Shown here piece by piece: positions 9,319 to 16,669 of a DNA stretch of 64,000 nucleotides. Where the stretch lies: assembly GCF_002157505.1 (NCBI RefSeq), contig NZ_NFSC01000023.1, positions 60,824 through 124,823 on the forward strand, written 5' to 3'. The stretch is from Arthrobacter agilis (GTDB lineage Bacteria > Actinomycetota > Actinomycetes > Actinomycetales > Micrococcaceae). The notes under the pieces are model-generated. The model had not been told where the DNA came from. It worked only from the letters and a program-made list of their open reading frames with translations, and made no database searches. A program made the position numbers and the translations under genes. Numbering within the stretch: the first letter of the stretch is position 1; each line of letters begins with the position of its first letter.

Positions 9319-9430
9319 GCTAGCAGCGAGGGGCCCCGGGCTCGCGAAGCGAGTTCGGGGTAGCTGTGAAGCGCTAGCAGCGAGGGGCCCCGGGCTCGCG
9401 AAGCGAGTTCGGGGTAGCTGTGAAGCGCTC
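9319..9430. repeat. 54-bp tandem repeat, two full copies plus a partial third, each with a hairpin
   Basis: Copies start at 9319 and 9373 and are identical over 54 bases; a third begins at 9427 but breaks off after about 12 bases (one mismatch). Each copy contains CTCGCGAAGCGAG (5-bp stem, GAA loop) inside a weaker outer CCCCG/CGGGG pairing. The array starts 2 bases after the rplI stop and precedes the terminator at 9451, so it is transcribed as a 3' untranslated region. Confidence 0.85.
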
Positions 9431-9450
9431 GCAGCGAGACCAGGTTCACC

Positions 9451-9480
9451 AGGAAGCCTCCGCAGAAGCGGGGGCTTCCT
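9451..9480 (+). terminator. Terminator of the rpsF-ssb-rpsR-rplI operon
   Basis: AGGAAGCCTCCGC, AGAA loop, GCGGGGGCTTCCT: a 13-bp stem with one G-U pair. Followed by GGCGTTTAAG. It is positioned directly after the rplI 3' repeats. Confidence 0.8.
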
Positions 9481-9729
9481 GGCGTTTAAGGTGTGAGCGT
9501 CCCTCCGGGGCGCGTGCGAGGCAACATTCCCGGGAGGGTACGTGCGGGCGGTACGCCGGCACGAACATGTCCCGCAGCGACTTCTTCCGGGGTTCCCGGC
9601 AGCTTCTGGGTACCGGGAACTGCATATCGCCTAGTCCTGCCCCTGCGCCCGCGGCACTCCAGGCTGGAACCGTATGGAGGGGTGGGGATATGTGCCTCCG
9701 GGGGGCTCGCCGAAGTGCGTTTCTCCCGG
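9481..9729. other. Non-coding spacer between rplI terminator and the DnaA-box cluster
   Basis: No convincing gene is seen. The open frames here overlap on both strands, lack good ribosome-binding sites and look like chance GC-rich frames. One structured element is visible: GTTCCCGG (9592-9599) and CCGGGAAC (9613-9620), an 8-bp stem with a 13-base loop. An untranslated RNA or leader cannot be excluded. Confidence 0.5.
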
Positions 9730-9912
9730 TTGTCAACAGAGCACCTGTGGATGGAGAAGCACGAAAAATAGTTTGAATCCACACCCCGGGGATAAAGTTT
9801 CCGCAGGTCAGGGGGCTGTTAGGGCCAGAACAATTTCTTTGTCCACAGGGTTGTCCCCATCCTGTGCACAAGAGACGCCCCGTAATCCACAGCTTATTTC
9901 CACTTACCCACA
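9730..9912. promoter_or_regulatory. Cluster of DnaA-box-like 9-mers upstream of dnaB
   Basis: Within ~180 bases: TTGTCAACA (9730), TGTGGATGG (9746, reverse), GAATCCACA (9775), TTGTCCACA (9839), TTGTCCCCA (9851), TGTGCACAA (9863, reverse), TAATCCACA (9883) and TTACCCACA (9904). Consensus is TTATCCACA, with TTGTCCACA the common actinobacterial form. The stretch is AT-richer than its surroundings. It could titrate DnaA or tie dnaB expression to DnaA; an origin role is less likely without dnaA/dnaN nearby. Confidence 0.6.
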
Positions 9913-10079
9913 CCCCCTGTTGGCACAGCACTTTGTGCCCTCCGGGAAGGGGTCTAGCGTTGCTGGAGATTCCCAATAGTGAGGGTGTGGAGTGATAGGC
10001 CTGTCCTGTCAGACCCGTCCCGGGTTTCCGGCGGACGCTTCGGCGACTGCCGCTTCGACAGCAGGAGAAAGGCCCTACA

Positions 10080-11456
10080 GTGTCCCTGGCACATGCAGAT
10101 TCATCACCGGACACTCGTACCCCGGAATTCTCGCGTACGCCTCCCCAGGACCTCGTCGCGGAGCAGTCCGTCCTGGGCGGGATGATGCTTTCCAAGGATG
10201 CCATCGCCGACTGCGTGGAGGTGCTTCGCGGCATCGACTTCTACCGGCCGGCGCATGAGAGCATCTACGAGGCCATCATCGACCTCTACGGCCGCGGTGA
10301 GCCTGCCGACGCCGTCACCGTCTCGGACGAGCTGACCAAGCGGGGAGAGATCTCCCGCATCGGCGGGCCCGCATACCTCCACACGCTGATCCAGTCCGTC
10401 CCCACCGCGGCGAACGCCGGCTTCTACGCCGAGATCGTCCGCGAACGGGCCGTCCTTCGCCGGCTCGTCGACGCGGGCACGAAGATCGTCCAGCTCGGCT
10501 ACTCCAACGACGGCGAGGTGGACGACCTCGTCAACGCGGCACAGGCAGAGGTGTACGCGGTCGCCGAGCGCCGCACGGCTGAGGACTACGTCGCGCTCAA
10601 GGACATCATCGAGGGCACCGTCGACGAGATCGAGTCGGCCGGCCACCGGGGCGAGGGCATGACCGGCGTCCCCACGGGATTCTACGAACTCGACGAGCTG
10701 ACCCAGGGGCTGCACGGTGGCCAGATGATCGTTGTGGCAGCTCGTCCCGCCATGGGTAAATCCACTTTCGCCCTGGACTGGGCGCGGTCGGCGGCCATCA
10801 AGCACAACATGACCACCGTCTTCTTCTCGCTCGAGATGGGCCGGAATGAGATCGCGATGCGCCTGCTGTCCGCCGAGGCCACCATCGGCCTGCAGGATCT
10901 GCGCAAGGGCACCATCAAGGACGAGCAGTGGGGCAAGATCGCCACGACGATGGGCCGCATGAACGATGCGCCCCTGTTCATCGACGACAGCCCGAACATG
11001 TCGCTCATGGAGATCCGCGCCAAGTGCCGGCGGCTCAAGCAGCGGCACGACCTGAAGCTCGTGGTGCTGGACTACCTCCAGCTGATGTCCTCTGGCAAGC
11101 GCGTCGAGTCCCGCCAGCAGGAAGTATCCGAGTTCTCGCGGGCACTCAAGCTGCTGGCCAAGGAGCTCAACGTGCCGGTGGTCGCGCTGTCACAGCTGAA
11201 CCGTGGTTCCGAGCAGCGGACGGACAAGCGTCCGCAGGTCTCGGATCTCCGCGAGTCGGGCTCGATCGAGCAGGATGCCGACATGGTCATCCTGCTCCAC
11301 CGCGACGACGTGTACGACAAGGAGTCGGCCCGAGCGGGCGAGGCGGACGTGATCGTGGCCAAGCACCGTAACGGACCCACCAAGACCCTCGTGGTCGGTT
11401 TCCAGGGCCACTACTCGCGTTTCAACAACATGGCTGCGGACGGCGGGGGCTACTAG
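10080..11456 (+). CDS. dnaB: Replicative DNA helicase DnaB
   Basis: A 458-residue hexameric 5'-3' helicase of the replisome. The N-terminal primase-interacting domain starts near PPQDLVAEQSVLGGMML. The RecA-like domain has Walker A in ARPAMGKST, Walker B in LVVLDYLQLM, and the conserved SQLNRGSEQR and DLRESGSIEQDADM motifs. Length is normal and no intein is present, unlike many actinobacterial dnaB genes. The GTG start has AGGAGAAAGG 8-17 bases upstream. Its TAG stop shares bases with the stop of the convergent MarR gene (CTAG). Confidence 0.97.
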   Translation: MSLAHADSSPDTRTPEFSRTPPQDLVAEQSVLGGMMLSKDAIADCVEVLRGIDFYRPAHESIYEAIIDLYGRGEPADAVTVSDELTKRGEISRIGGPAYLHTLIQSVPTAANAGFYAEIVRERAVLRRLVDAGTKIVQLGYSNDGEVDDLVNAAQAEVYAVAERRTAEDYVALKDIIEGTVDEIESAGHRGEGMTGVPTGFYELDELTQGLHGGQMIVVAARPAMGKSTFALDWARSAAIKHNMTTVFFSLEMGRNEIAMRLLSAEATIGLQDLRKGTIKDEQWGKIATTMGRMNDAPLFIDDSPNMSLMEIRAKCRRLKQRHDLKLVVLDYLQLMSSGKRVESRQQEVSEFSRALKLLAKELNVPVVALSQLNRGSEQRTDKRPQVSDLRESGSIEQDADMVILLHRDDVYDKESARAGEADVIVAKHRNGPTKTLVVGFQGHYSRFNNMAADGGGY

Positions 11457-11875
11457 TCCTTCTTCGGCCCGAGTTCGTTGATGACCGTCTTCAGGCGGTC
11501 GCGCAGGTCTTCGGAGGCGAGGCCGTCCTCGGCCATCAGCTCGTGCTCGATGTTCTTCGCCCGCTCCAGCGCCTTCAGCCCGGCAGAGGTGATGGTGATG
11601 CGCTGACTGCGACGATCCGCGGTGTTGCGCAAGCGCGTCACGAGCCCGCGCTTCTCGAGGCGGTCCAGGGTCCGTCCTACGGTCTGTGCCTGGACGTGGA
11701 CCAGCTGCGCCAGGCGCACCCCCGTGAGGGTGCCCTCCCGTTCGAGGACGCCGAGGGTCGTCAGGCCGGCGTGCGTGATGCCGATGCTCAGGAGCTTCTC
11801 GTTCCATGAGTGCTCGACGAGGCGGGCCGCGGTCGTGAGCAGGCGGCTGGTCGACCAATCGTTTAACTCCGGCAC
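11453..11875 (-). CDS. MarR family transcriptional regulator
   Basis: A 140-residue winged-helix repressor. The recognition region is LTGVRLAQLVHVQAQTVGRTLDRLEKRGLV, followed by the wing NTADRRSQRITIT and C-terminal dimerisation helices. GTG start. The stop overlaps the dnaB stop. Its promoter region carries a palindrome and two short words that recur before the DUF2382 gene (13118-13159), which makes it a candidate regulator of the downstream stress island; this link is inferred. No redox cysteine is present, so ligand sensing is more likely than thiol sensing. Confidence 0.93.
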   Translation of the reverse strand: MPELNDWSTSRLLTTAARLVEHSWNEKLLSIGITHAGLTTLGVLEREGTLTGVRLAQLVHVQAQTVGRTLDRLEKRGLVTRLRNTADRRSQRITITSAGLKALERAKNIEHELMAEDGLASEDLRDRLKTVINELGPKKD

Positions 11876-11926
11876 GATGGCGTGTCCTTCCTCGGTTGTA
11901 CGCGGTGGATGCGCTTGTTCCTACTA

Positions 11927-11967
11927 CTTACTCTAGACAATTTCGCCCGAAATAGACAGCAGGCTTA
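11927..11967. promoter_or_regulatory. Candidate operator region of the MarR gene
   Basis: Contains CTTACTCTAGA (11927-11937), the palindrome ATTTCG-CC-CGAAAT (11940-11953) and AGCAGGCTTA (11958-11967). The first and last words (first in opposite orientation) are repeated 13118-13159 upstream of the DUF2382 gene with nearly the same spacing. The MarR start is ~52 bases away. No gene lies between 11876 and 12100. Confidence 0.5.
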
Positions 11968-12051
11968 TTATCGTGTGAATTCGGGGCAATGGCATTCCTG
12001 CCATTCCCCGGGCGGTGGTGCGTCGGAAGCGGGTATCGCTGCCCGAGGACG

Positions 12052-12086
12052 ACGAAGGGCCCGGAGCCATGCCCCGGGCCCTTCGT
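12052..12086. terminator. Hairpin terminator after the DUF2382 gene
   Basis: ACGAAGGGCCCGG (12052-12064) pairs perfectly with 12074-12086; 13-bp stem, 9-base loop. It sits 14 bases beyond the stop of the minus-strand DUF2382 gene. There is no clear U-tract on that strand. Confidence 0.7.
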
Positions 12087-12100
12087 TGTTCACATTGTGC

Positions 12101-13024
12101 TTAGAGGTTGTTGCCTCGGCGGGTGTCATCCACGCCGTCGCCCCGGCGGGTGTCATCCGCGCCTTCGACCTCGATCTCTTCCTTGCGCACCTCACCGCTG
12201 ACCGTCTCGTTCGAGGTGACGGTCTGCTTGTCGAGGCGCACGCGCTCGACCGGAACCGCTTCCTTCTCGACGACGGGGCGCTCGGCGTGGAGGGTCACTT
12301 CGTGCTCCTCCTCGCTGATGGCCGGGCCGGCGTAGGCCTCGTCACGGTTGGCTTCCGTGATGGGCTCGCGTTCGATGCGGACTTCCTCGCGGCTGACGGG
12401 AACGGTCGTGGTGACGTTCTCGGTCACGACGTACTTGCGCAGGCGTGCGCGGCCGACCTCACGGCGTTCCGTACCGACGCGCAGCTGCTCTTCCGAGCGC
12501 GTCATGGCTTCGTCGGTGGTGGGGCCGGACGTGTCATGCCCGACGGTGCCGCGCCCGGTGGTGCCGGTCGTCGTCGTGTCGGTGTCCGTCAGGCCCGAGT
12601 GGCGGCCGGAGGTGGTGTCGATGTCGACATCGCGATCACCCTGGCCGGCGAAGCCGGTGGTGCCCGTCGTCGTGTCGGAGTACGTGCCGGTGTTGGTGCC
12701 GGTGCCGCCGCCGATCTCGTAGTGGCGGTAGAGGCGATCCTCTTCCTCCGGGCTCAGGTTGCCGTCGGTCTCGATCCGCGGCGCGTCCTTGACCTGGTGC
12801 TTGGTGTAGGGCACGCGGACGTCATGGCCTTCGACATCGGCACCCTGAAGGGGAACGAAGGACTCGGACGTGCCGAACAGGCCTGTCTTCGCCGTGACCC
12901 AGCTGGGCTCACCGGTCTGATCGTCGAGGTAGACCTGGCCGATGGAGCCGATCTTCTCTCCGTCAGAACCGAGGACGTTGCCGCCGTTGCCGAGCAGGGT
13001 ATCGATGTGTTCCTGGGTAATCAT
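12101..13024 (-). CDS. PRC-barrel and DUF2382 domain stress protein
   Basis: A 307-residue protein with three parts. A PRC-barrel-like domain spans residues 1-80 (HIDTLLGNGGNVLGSDGEKI, VYLDDQTGEPSWVTAKTGLF). A disordered Gly/Thr/Asp linker covers about 100-170. A DUF2382 domain covers about 185-285, with the repeated charged pattern EEVRIEREPI and HAERPVVEKEAVPVERVRL. Such proteins are common in actinobacteria and Deinococcus and are thought to be stress-related, but the molecular role is unknown. The C-terminus contains a short duplication, DDTRRGDGVDDTRRGNN. ATG preceded by GAAGGAAATG. Likely controlled from the TAAG-type sites at 13118-13159. Confidence 0.88.
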   Translation of the reverse strand: MITQEHIDTLLGNGGNVLGSDGEKIGSIGQVYLDDQTGEPSWVTAKTGLFGTSESFVPLQGADVEGHDVRVPYTKHQVKDAPRIETDGNLSPEEEDRLYRHYEIGGGTGTNTGTYSDTTTGTTGFAGQGDRDVDIDTTSGRHSGLTDTDTTTTGTTGRGTVGHDTSGPTTDEAMTRSEEQLRVGTERREVGRARLRKYVVTENVTTTVPVSREEVRIEREPITEANRDEAYAGPAISEEEHEVTLHAERPVVEKEAVPVERVRLDKQTVTSNETVSGEVRKEEIEVEGADDTRRGDGVDDTRRGNNL

Positions 13025-13117
13025 TTCCTTCTCCTTCTGAGTAATCTCACTGCGAGGGGTATGGAATTCTCGGCTGTAGGTTCCACCGGGACCGGAGTCC
13101 CTGGCGAACCACCGGCC

Positions 13118-13159
13118 TCTAGAGTAAGCACACTTAGTAGTTAATTGGAAGCAGGCTTA
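13118..13159. promoter_or_regulatory. TAAG-type inverted repeats upstream of the DUF2382 gene
   Basis: TCTAGAGTAAG (13118-13128) leads into TAAG-CACA-CTTA (13125-13136), and 23 bases on lies GAAG-CAGG-CTTA (13148-13159). The same TAAG-N4-CTTA layout is found at 16486, 16543 and, with one change, 18241. Candidate operators for one shared regulator. Confidence 0.5.
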
Positions 13160-13359
13160 GCGTCTCTCTTGAAATTCGCAGCCGTAATCCCGCGGTTCCG
13201 GGAGTACGACGACGACCGGTTGGGCAGCTTTGCCGGCCTCGAGTGCTTCCGTAGAATGACCAGAAGGTCCAGCCACCGGCCGAACATTCTGCAGGACGGC
13301 CCGACGCATGCCCGAACCCGCATGTATCCCGCGTCCGTTTACGTCACCGGAAGGCGCCC
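13160..13359. other. Spacer before the HTH-like hypothetical gene; no gene supported
   Basis: Short open frames exist on both strands (13145-13399 plus, 13141-13323 minus), but each lacks a ribosome-binding site and resembles no protein I know. The region is less GC-rich near 13160-13200 and may hold the promoter of the 13360 gene. I see no other structure. Confidence 0.4.
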
Positions 13360-13740
13360 ATGGCAGCCCAACGTCCCCCTCACATCAATCAGGTCATGAT
13401 TGCCGCCGCGGACCTCGAGAACGCCGAATTCGAGCGAGACCGGCTCGCGATGGCCTGCGGCGCCGCCATCCGGCTCGCCCTCGCCGACGGACACACCCTG
13501 GCCCAGATCGCCCAGGCGGCGAGCATGGCCGAGGGTGACGTACGACGCCTTGCGGAGGCATCGCCGGAGGTCCTGGCCGGGTCGGCGGAGCTTGCGGTCC
13601 TGCCGGGGCTCGCAGGGGGCGATGACGCCGCCCTGATCGGCCTTTACCCGTCCGTGCTGGACGTAGTGCCCTTCGCGGTGGACCCCGCCCGCGAGGAGCT
13701 CGTCCGGGATGCCCCTAGGGAGCCGGATGCCGCGCTCTGA
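13360..13740 (+). CDS. Hypothetical protein with a helix-turn-helix-like segment
   Basis: 126 residues, no family recognised. Residues ~28-65 (ACGAAIRLALADGHTLAQIA then ASMAEGDVRRL) read like a helix-turn-helix of the sigma-70 region 4/Xre sort, suggesting DNA binding. The rest is Ala/Leu/Asp-rich without further motifs. GGAAGGCGCCC lies before the ATG. The 3' end overlaps the next gene by ~30 bases, so the two are translated together and this small protein may regulate or accompany the hydrolase. Confidence 0.7.
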   Translation: MAAQRPPHINQVMIAAADLENAEFERDRLAMACGAAIRLALADGHTLAQIAQAASMAEGDVRRLAEASPEVLAGSAELAVLPGLAGGDDAALIGLYPSVLDVVPFAVDPAREELVRDAPREPDAAL

Positions 13741-14314
13741 CGCTCCAGCCGGATCGGAGAGGGGCAGGGCGGCGCTGCTCATCATCGACATGCAGAACGC
13801 CTTCTTCGAGGACGAGGTCCTCGCCGGCGCACAGGAAGACCTGGTACGTGCCTGCAACGCCTTGATCGACGTTGCACAGCGGGGGAGGGCGCCGGTGCTG
13901 GTGGCGCGCACAGAACACCTCCCGGACCGCTCGACGTGGACCGTGTCCATGCTCGACGACGACCAGGGATTCATCTTCCGGGGGACGCACCAGGCAGGCG
14001 CCGTCGACGGTCTTCGGGTCGAAGGGCTCGAGACTGTGACGAAGACCCGCGACAGCGCCTTCTTCGGTACGGACCTCGCGGAGCGCCTCCGGGGCCACGG
14101 CGTGGAGCGGCTCGTGCTCGCCGGTGTCTCCACGCACAACTGCGTGGCGCACACGGGAGCCGACGCTTTCGCGCATGACTTCCGTGTCAGCTACGTCCTC
14201 GATGCGATCGGCAGCACTAACGCGCAGTACGCGGCCGCGATGCTCGAGATCCTCTCCGTGGAGTACCGGCAGGCGGTCATCAGCCGGTCGGAGGCGGAGG
14301 CACTCCTCACCTGA
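13709..14314 (+). CDS. Isochorismatase-family cysteine hydrolase
   Basis: About 201 residues with the isochorismatase/nicotinamidase fold. The catalytic triad is visible: Asp in LLIIDMQNAFF, Lys in VTKTRDSAFFGTDL, and nucleophile Cys in LAGVSTHNCVAHTGADA. The non-prolyl cis-peptide region before the Cys (AGVST) is typical. Substrates of such enzymes range from nicotinamide to isochorismate and carbamoyl compounds and cannot be assigned. A second ATG at 13727, close after AGGGAG, is also a possible start. It overlaps the upstream hypothetical gene. Confidence 0.92.
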   Translation: MPLGSRMPRSDAPAGSERGRAALLIIDMQNAFFEDEVLAGAQEDLVRACNALIDVAQRGRAPVLVARTEHLPDRSTWTVSMLDDDQGFIFRGTHQAGAVDGLRVEGLETVTKTRDSAFFGTDLAERLRGHGVERLVLAGVSTHNCVAHTGADAFAHDFRVSYVLDAIGSTNAQYAAAMLEILSVEYRQAVISRSEAEALLT

Positions 14315-14352
14315 CGGGCGACACCTTGCCGCTCGCCCTGGCGGAACAGGTA

Positions 14353-14394
14353 ACGACGGAGGCCACCGGAACGAATCCCGGTGGCCTCCGTCGT
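14353..14394. terminator. Bidirectional hairpin terminator
   Basis: A perfect 17-bp stem (ACGACGGAGGCCACCGG at 14353-14369 with its complement at 14378-14394) and 8-base loop, between the convergent hydrolase (+) and DUF3618 gene (-). Confidence 0.85.
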
Positions 14395-14408
14395 CTGTAC
14401 CTCGTGGG

Positions 14409-15104
14409 TCAGCTCTGCTTGACGTTCGACGTGGCGTCCTGGGCACGGCCCTTGACGTGGCCGGCAGCCTGCTGACCCTCGTCCTTCACGGTCTGCACCG
14501 AATCGGTGGCCGACTCCTTCACGGACTGGACGGCGTCCTGCACCGGCTCCTTCACGTCCTCGACGATCTGCTTGGCGGCCTCGGTGACCTTCTCCTTCAG
14601 GGGCGCTGCCTGCTCCTTGAGCTGGGATGCCGCCTCCTGCTCCTTCTGGCTGGCCGGGATGACCGACGCCACGAGCAGACCGGCGCCGAAGGCGATCAGG
14701 CCGGCTGCGAGCGGGTTGCCTGCAGTCTTGCTGGTGAGCTGATGCGGGGCATTCTGGACGGCGTGTCCAGCGTGGGCCGCCTTGTCCTTGGCGGTGGCGG
14801 TGGCCGACTGGGCGGTACCCTTCCCGCTGCCGGCCGTGCTCCTGACGCTGTCCTTGACGTCGCCAGCCCTGCCGGTCACGGAGTCCTTGACATCTTCCGC
14901 CTTGCCCATAACGGAGTCCTTGACGTCCTCGGCCTTGCCCATGACGGTCTCCTTCACGTTGCTGAAGCTGGTCTTGACCTTCTCGGTCTGGCGGTGCGCG
15001 ATATTTGCGGGATTCACCTTGTCTGCCACGGCGTCGACGTTGGTGCCCAGTTCCTCGCGGGTGCGTTCGATATCTGCGCGGATCTCTTCTGGTGTCTGGC
15101 TCAT
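14409..15104 (-). CDS. DUF3618 domain protein with LEA-like repeats
   Basis: 231 residues. The DUF3618 start is clear (SQTPEEIRADIERTREELGTNVDA). Residues ~48-85 carry an 11-residue tandem repeat (MGKAEDVKDSV twice, then TGRAGDVKDSV), like late-embryogenesis-abundant amphipathic repeats. One transmembrane helix lies near 130-150 (NPLAAGLIAFGAGLLVASVI), followed by a long charged helical tail with KEQ/VKE/DSVQ repeats. Probably membrane-anchored, perhaps protective in desiccation or envelope stress. Last gene of a three-gene operon; its ATG overlaps the upstream stop by 4 bases. Confidence 0.88.
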   Translation of the reverse strand: MSQTPEEIRADIERTREELGTNVDAVADKVNPANIAHRQTEKVKTSFSNVKETVMGKAEDVKDSVMGKAEDVKDSVTGRAGDVKDSVRSTAGSGKGTAQSATATAKDKAAHAGHAVQNAPHQLTSKTAGNPLAAGLIAFGAGLLVASVIPASQKEQEAASQLKEQAAPLKEKVTEAAKQIVEDVKEPVQDAVQSVKESATDSVQTVKDEGQQAAGHVKGRAQDATSNVKQS

Positions 15105-15553
15105 CGTGTCTGCTCACCTGGTTTCAGTGTCGGCGGGATCTCTTTGACGGTCTCCGCTGTCTGGGGGAGACCCTTGACCTGCTGCATTTCCTTCTTGCCC
15201 CTGGATGCCAGCACCGCGGCGATGATGCCCCAGATGACGGCGACGATGACGGCGGCCCAGCCGAGGGGCATGAGTGCGCCGAGGCCCCACATCAGGGCAA
15301 GGGACAGGAACAGGAGGACGAAGTGACCTCCCACCGCTGCGCCGGCGTACATGCCGGCACCTTTTCCGGCCTTCTTCGCCGATTCCGTGGCTTCGGCTTT
15401 CGCCAGAGCCACTTCCTGGCGCATGAGCTTGGAGAGGTCCTTCGTCACCTCCCCGAGGAGTTCGCCCACCGAGGCGTTGGCGGAGCGCTGCTCGGCCTCC
15501 GTCGGCAGGGGTGCGGCGGCCTGGTGGGCACCGCCGGTGTATGCCTCACTCAT
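15101..15553 (-). CDS. Phage holin-like / DUF1469 membrane protein
   Basis: 150 residues. A short N-terminal region is followed by the charged amphipathic helix of this family (SVGELLGEVTKDLSKLMRQE then VALAKAEATESAKKAG), then two transmembrane helices (about 75-95 and 98-118). The family is called 'phage holin family / Actinobacterial holin-X' but is a chromosomal envelope protein, not phage lysis. It overlaps both neighbours (TGATG at 15551-15555, ATGA at 15101-15104), so the three genes are translationally coupled. Confidence 0.9.
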   Translation of the reverse strand: MSEAYTGGAHQAAAPLPTEAEQRSANASVGELLGEVTKDLSKLMRQEVALAKAEATESAKKAGKGAGMYAGAAVGGHFVLLFLSLALMWGLGALMPLGWAAVIVAVIWGIIAAVLASRGKKEMQQVKGLPQTAETVKEIPPTLKPGEQTR

Positions 15554-16389
15554 CAGCGCAGGCTCCCGTCATTCGGCAGGGTGCCCACGGGAGGGGTTCC
15601 CGGCGGGATGGTGGGGTAATCGTCCGTGGGGTCGACGAACGCGGGGTTGGAACCGGCGACATGCTGGCCGTGGGTTGTCTCACCGAAGCCGGCCGTGGCC
15701 GGAGTGCCGCTGTAGAGATCAGACCCCGTCTCGGTGTAACCGGGGTAAGTCCCGGTCGTCGCGGTGTCGGTCGATGCGAAGTTCCGGGCGGAACCGGAGG
15801 TGGTGCCGGACTCGCGGTTACCGGTGAATCCGCGCGTCAGGCGGCCGACGACGAGCCCGGATCCAGCCGCGATGGCGAGGAATGCTCCGGGCTTGCGGCG
15901 GGCGAAGGCCTTGACGTCCTCGAGGATGTCGGCGGCGTCGCGGCTCTCGAGCCAACTCGCTGCCGAATCGGTGCGCTGGGAGGCCTGCTGGACGACGCTG
16001 GACACCACGTGGTTGTCCGACTTCTCGGCGATGGACTTCAGCTCATCGGAGATGCTGCGGATGCCCTGCGTGATCTTCTGCTGCTGCGTGCCGGCCTGGC
16101 TCTTGACCTCGGAGGTCACCGTGCCCAGCAGGTTCTTGGCCTGCGAGCCGGCCTCGGCAGCGACGCTCTTCGCCTCGGAGGCGGCGGTGCCGGCTACGTT
16201 CTTGGCTGCTTCCTTGCCTTCCTGGCCTACCTGCTGGGCCTGGTGCTTGGCAGCGGAAGTCTTCGATCCGGAGTTACCGCCGGCCGATCCGGTGGTGCCG
16301 AGCTCGTGGGCGCCGAGGTCCGAAGTGGACGATTCGGTGCCTGTGGTGGAGGGAACCAGGGGATCCTGCGGCCAATTCTGCGTAGTCAT
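15553..16389 (-). CDS. Ala/Ser/Thr-rich helical protein with one membrane segment (LEA-like)
   Basis: 278 residues from the ATG at 16389, preceded by TTAGGAAGAACC; the frame extends upstream but has no better start. Residues ~55-170 are amphipathic (KEAAKNVAGTAASEAKSVAA and similar), as in LEA or apolipophorin-like stress proteins. A hydrophobic segment near 190-205 (PGAFLAIAAGSGLVVG) is followed by a disordered Gly/Thr/Tyr-rich tail ending in prolines. First gene of the envelope operon with the holin-like and DUF3618 proteins. The perfect palindrome TAAGCATGCTTA lies ~100 bases upstream. Confidence 0.82.
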   Translation of the reverse strand: MTTQNWPQDPLVPSTTGTESSTSDLGAHELGTTGSAGGNSGSKTSAAKHQAQQVGQEGKEAAKNVAGTAASEAKSVAAEAGSQAKNLLGTVTSEVKSQAGTQQQKITQGIRSISDELKSIAEKSDNHVVSSVVQQASQRTDSAASWLESRDAADILEDVKAFARRKPGAFLAIAAGSGLVVGRLTRGFTGNRESGTTSGSARNFASTDTATTGTYPGYTETGSDLYSGTPATAGFGETTHGQHVAGSNPAFVDPTDDYPTIPPGTPPVGTLPNDGSLR

Positions 16390-16485
16390 GGTTCTTCCTA
16401 ACGTTGATATTGCCGTTAACGCGGACGCTCCATCGTGTTCTCGATGCGATGGTCCGGCATCTCGTGCTGGACTTATCACTGAAGC

Positions 16486-16497
16486 TAAGCATGCTTA
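16486..16497. promoter_or_regulatory. TAAGCATGCTTA palindrome, candidate operator
   Basis: A perfect 12-bp palindrome in the divergent region between the envelope operon (-) and manganese catalase (+). It matches TAAG-N4-CTTA sites at 13125, 16543 and (one change) 18241. Confidence 0.55.
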
Positions 16498-16542
16498 CCT
16501 TAACTTTTGCAAGCTCTTTCGCAAGATCCCGCAACATCTAAA

Positions 16543-16554
16543 TAAGTAGACTTA
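16543..16554. promoter_or_regulatory. TAAG-TAGA-CTTA inverted repeat, candidate operator
   Basis: Second TAAG-N4-CTTA site in the same divergent region, 57 bases from the first and ~116 bases before the catalase start. Confidence 0.55.
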
Positions 16555-16669
16555 GTATCTTCCAAAAATCCTAGTGGCGCCCTTAGCGTCGAATCAAGAG
16601 GACCTTCGCGGCCGCTTCCAGAAGGAGCGGGTCCAAGCCGGCGAGGACCCTACGTGGGAGGTAGCACCC

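Noticed and set aside
9730..9912. Chromosomal origin of replication
   Set aside because: DnaA-like boxes are present, but dnaA, dnaN, rpmH and gyrase genes are absent nearby, so a regulatory or titration site is more likely.
13141..13399. Small genes on either strand between the TAAG sites and the 13360 gene
   Set aside because: Overlapping frames without ribosome-binding sites or recognisable sequence.
15101..15553. Prophage lysis holin
   Set aside because: Although the family name includes 'holin', there are no phage genes around it, and the operon partners are chromosomal envelope proteins.
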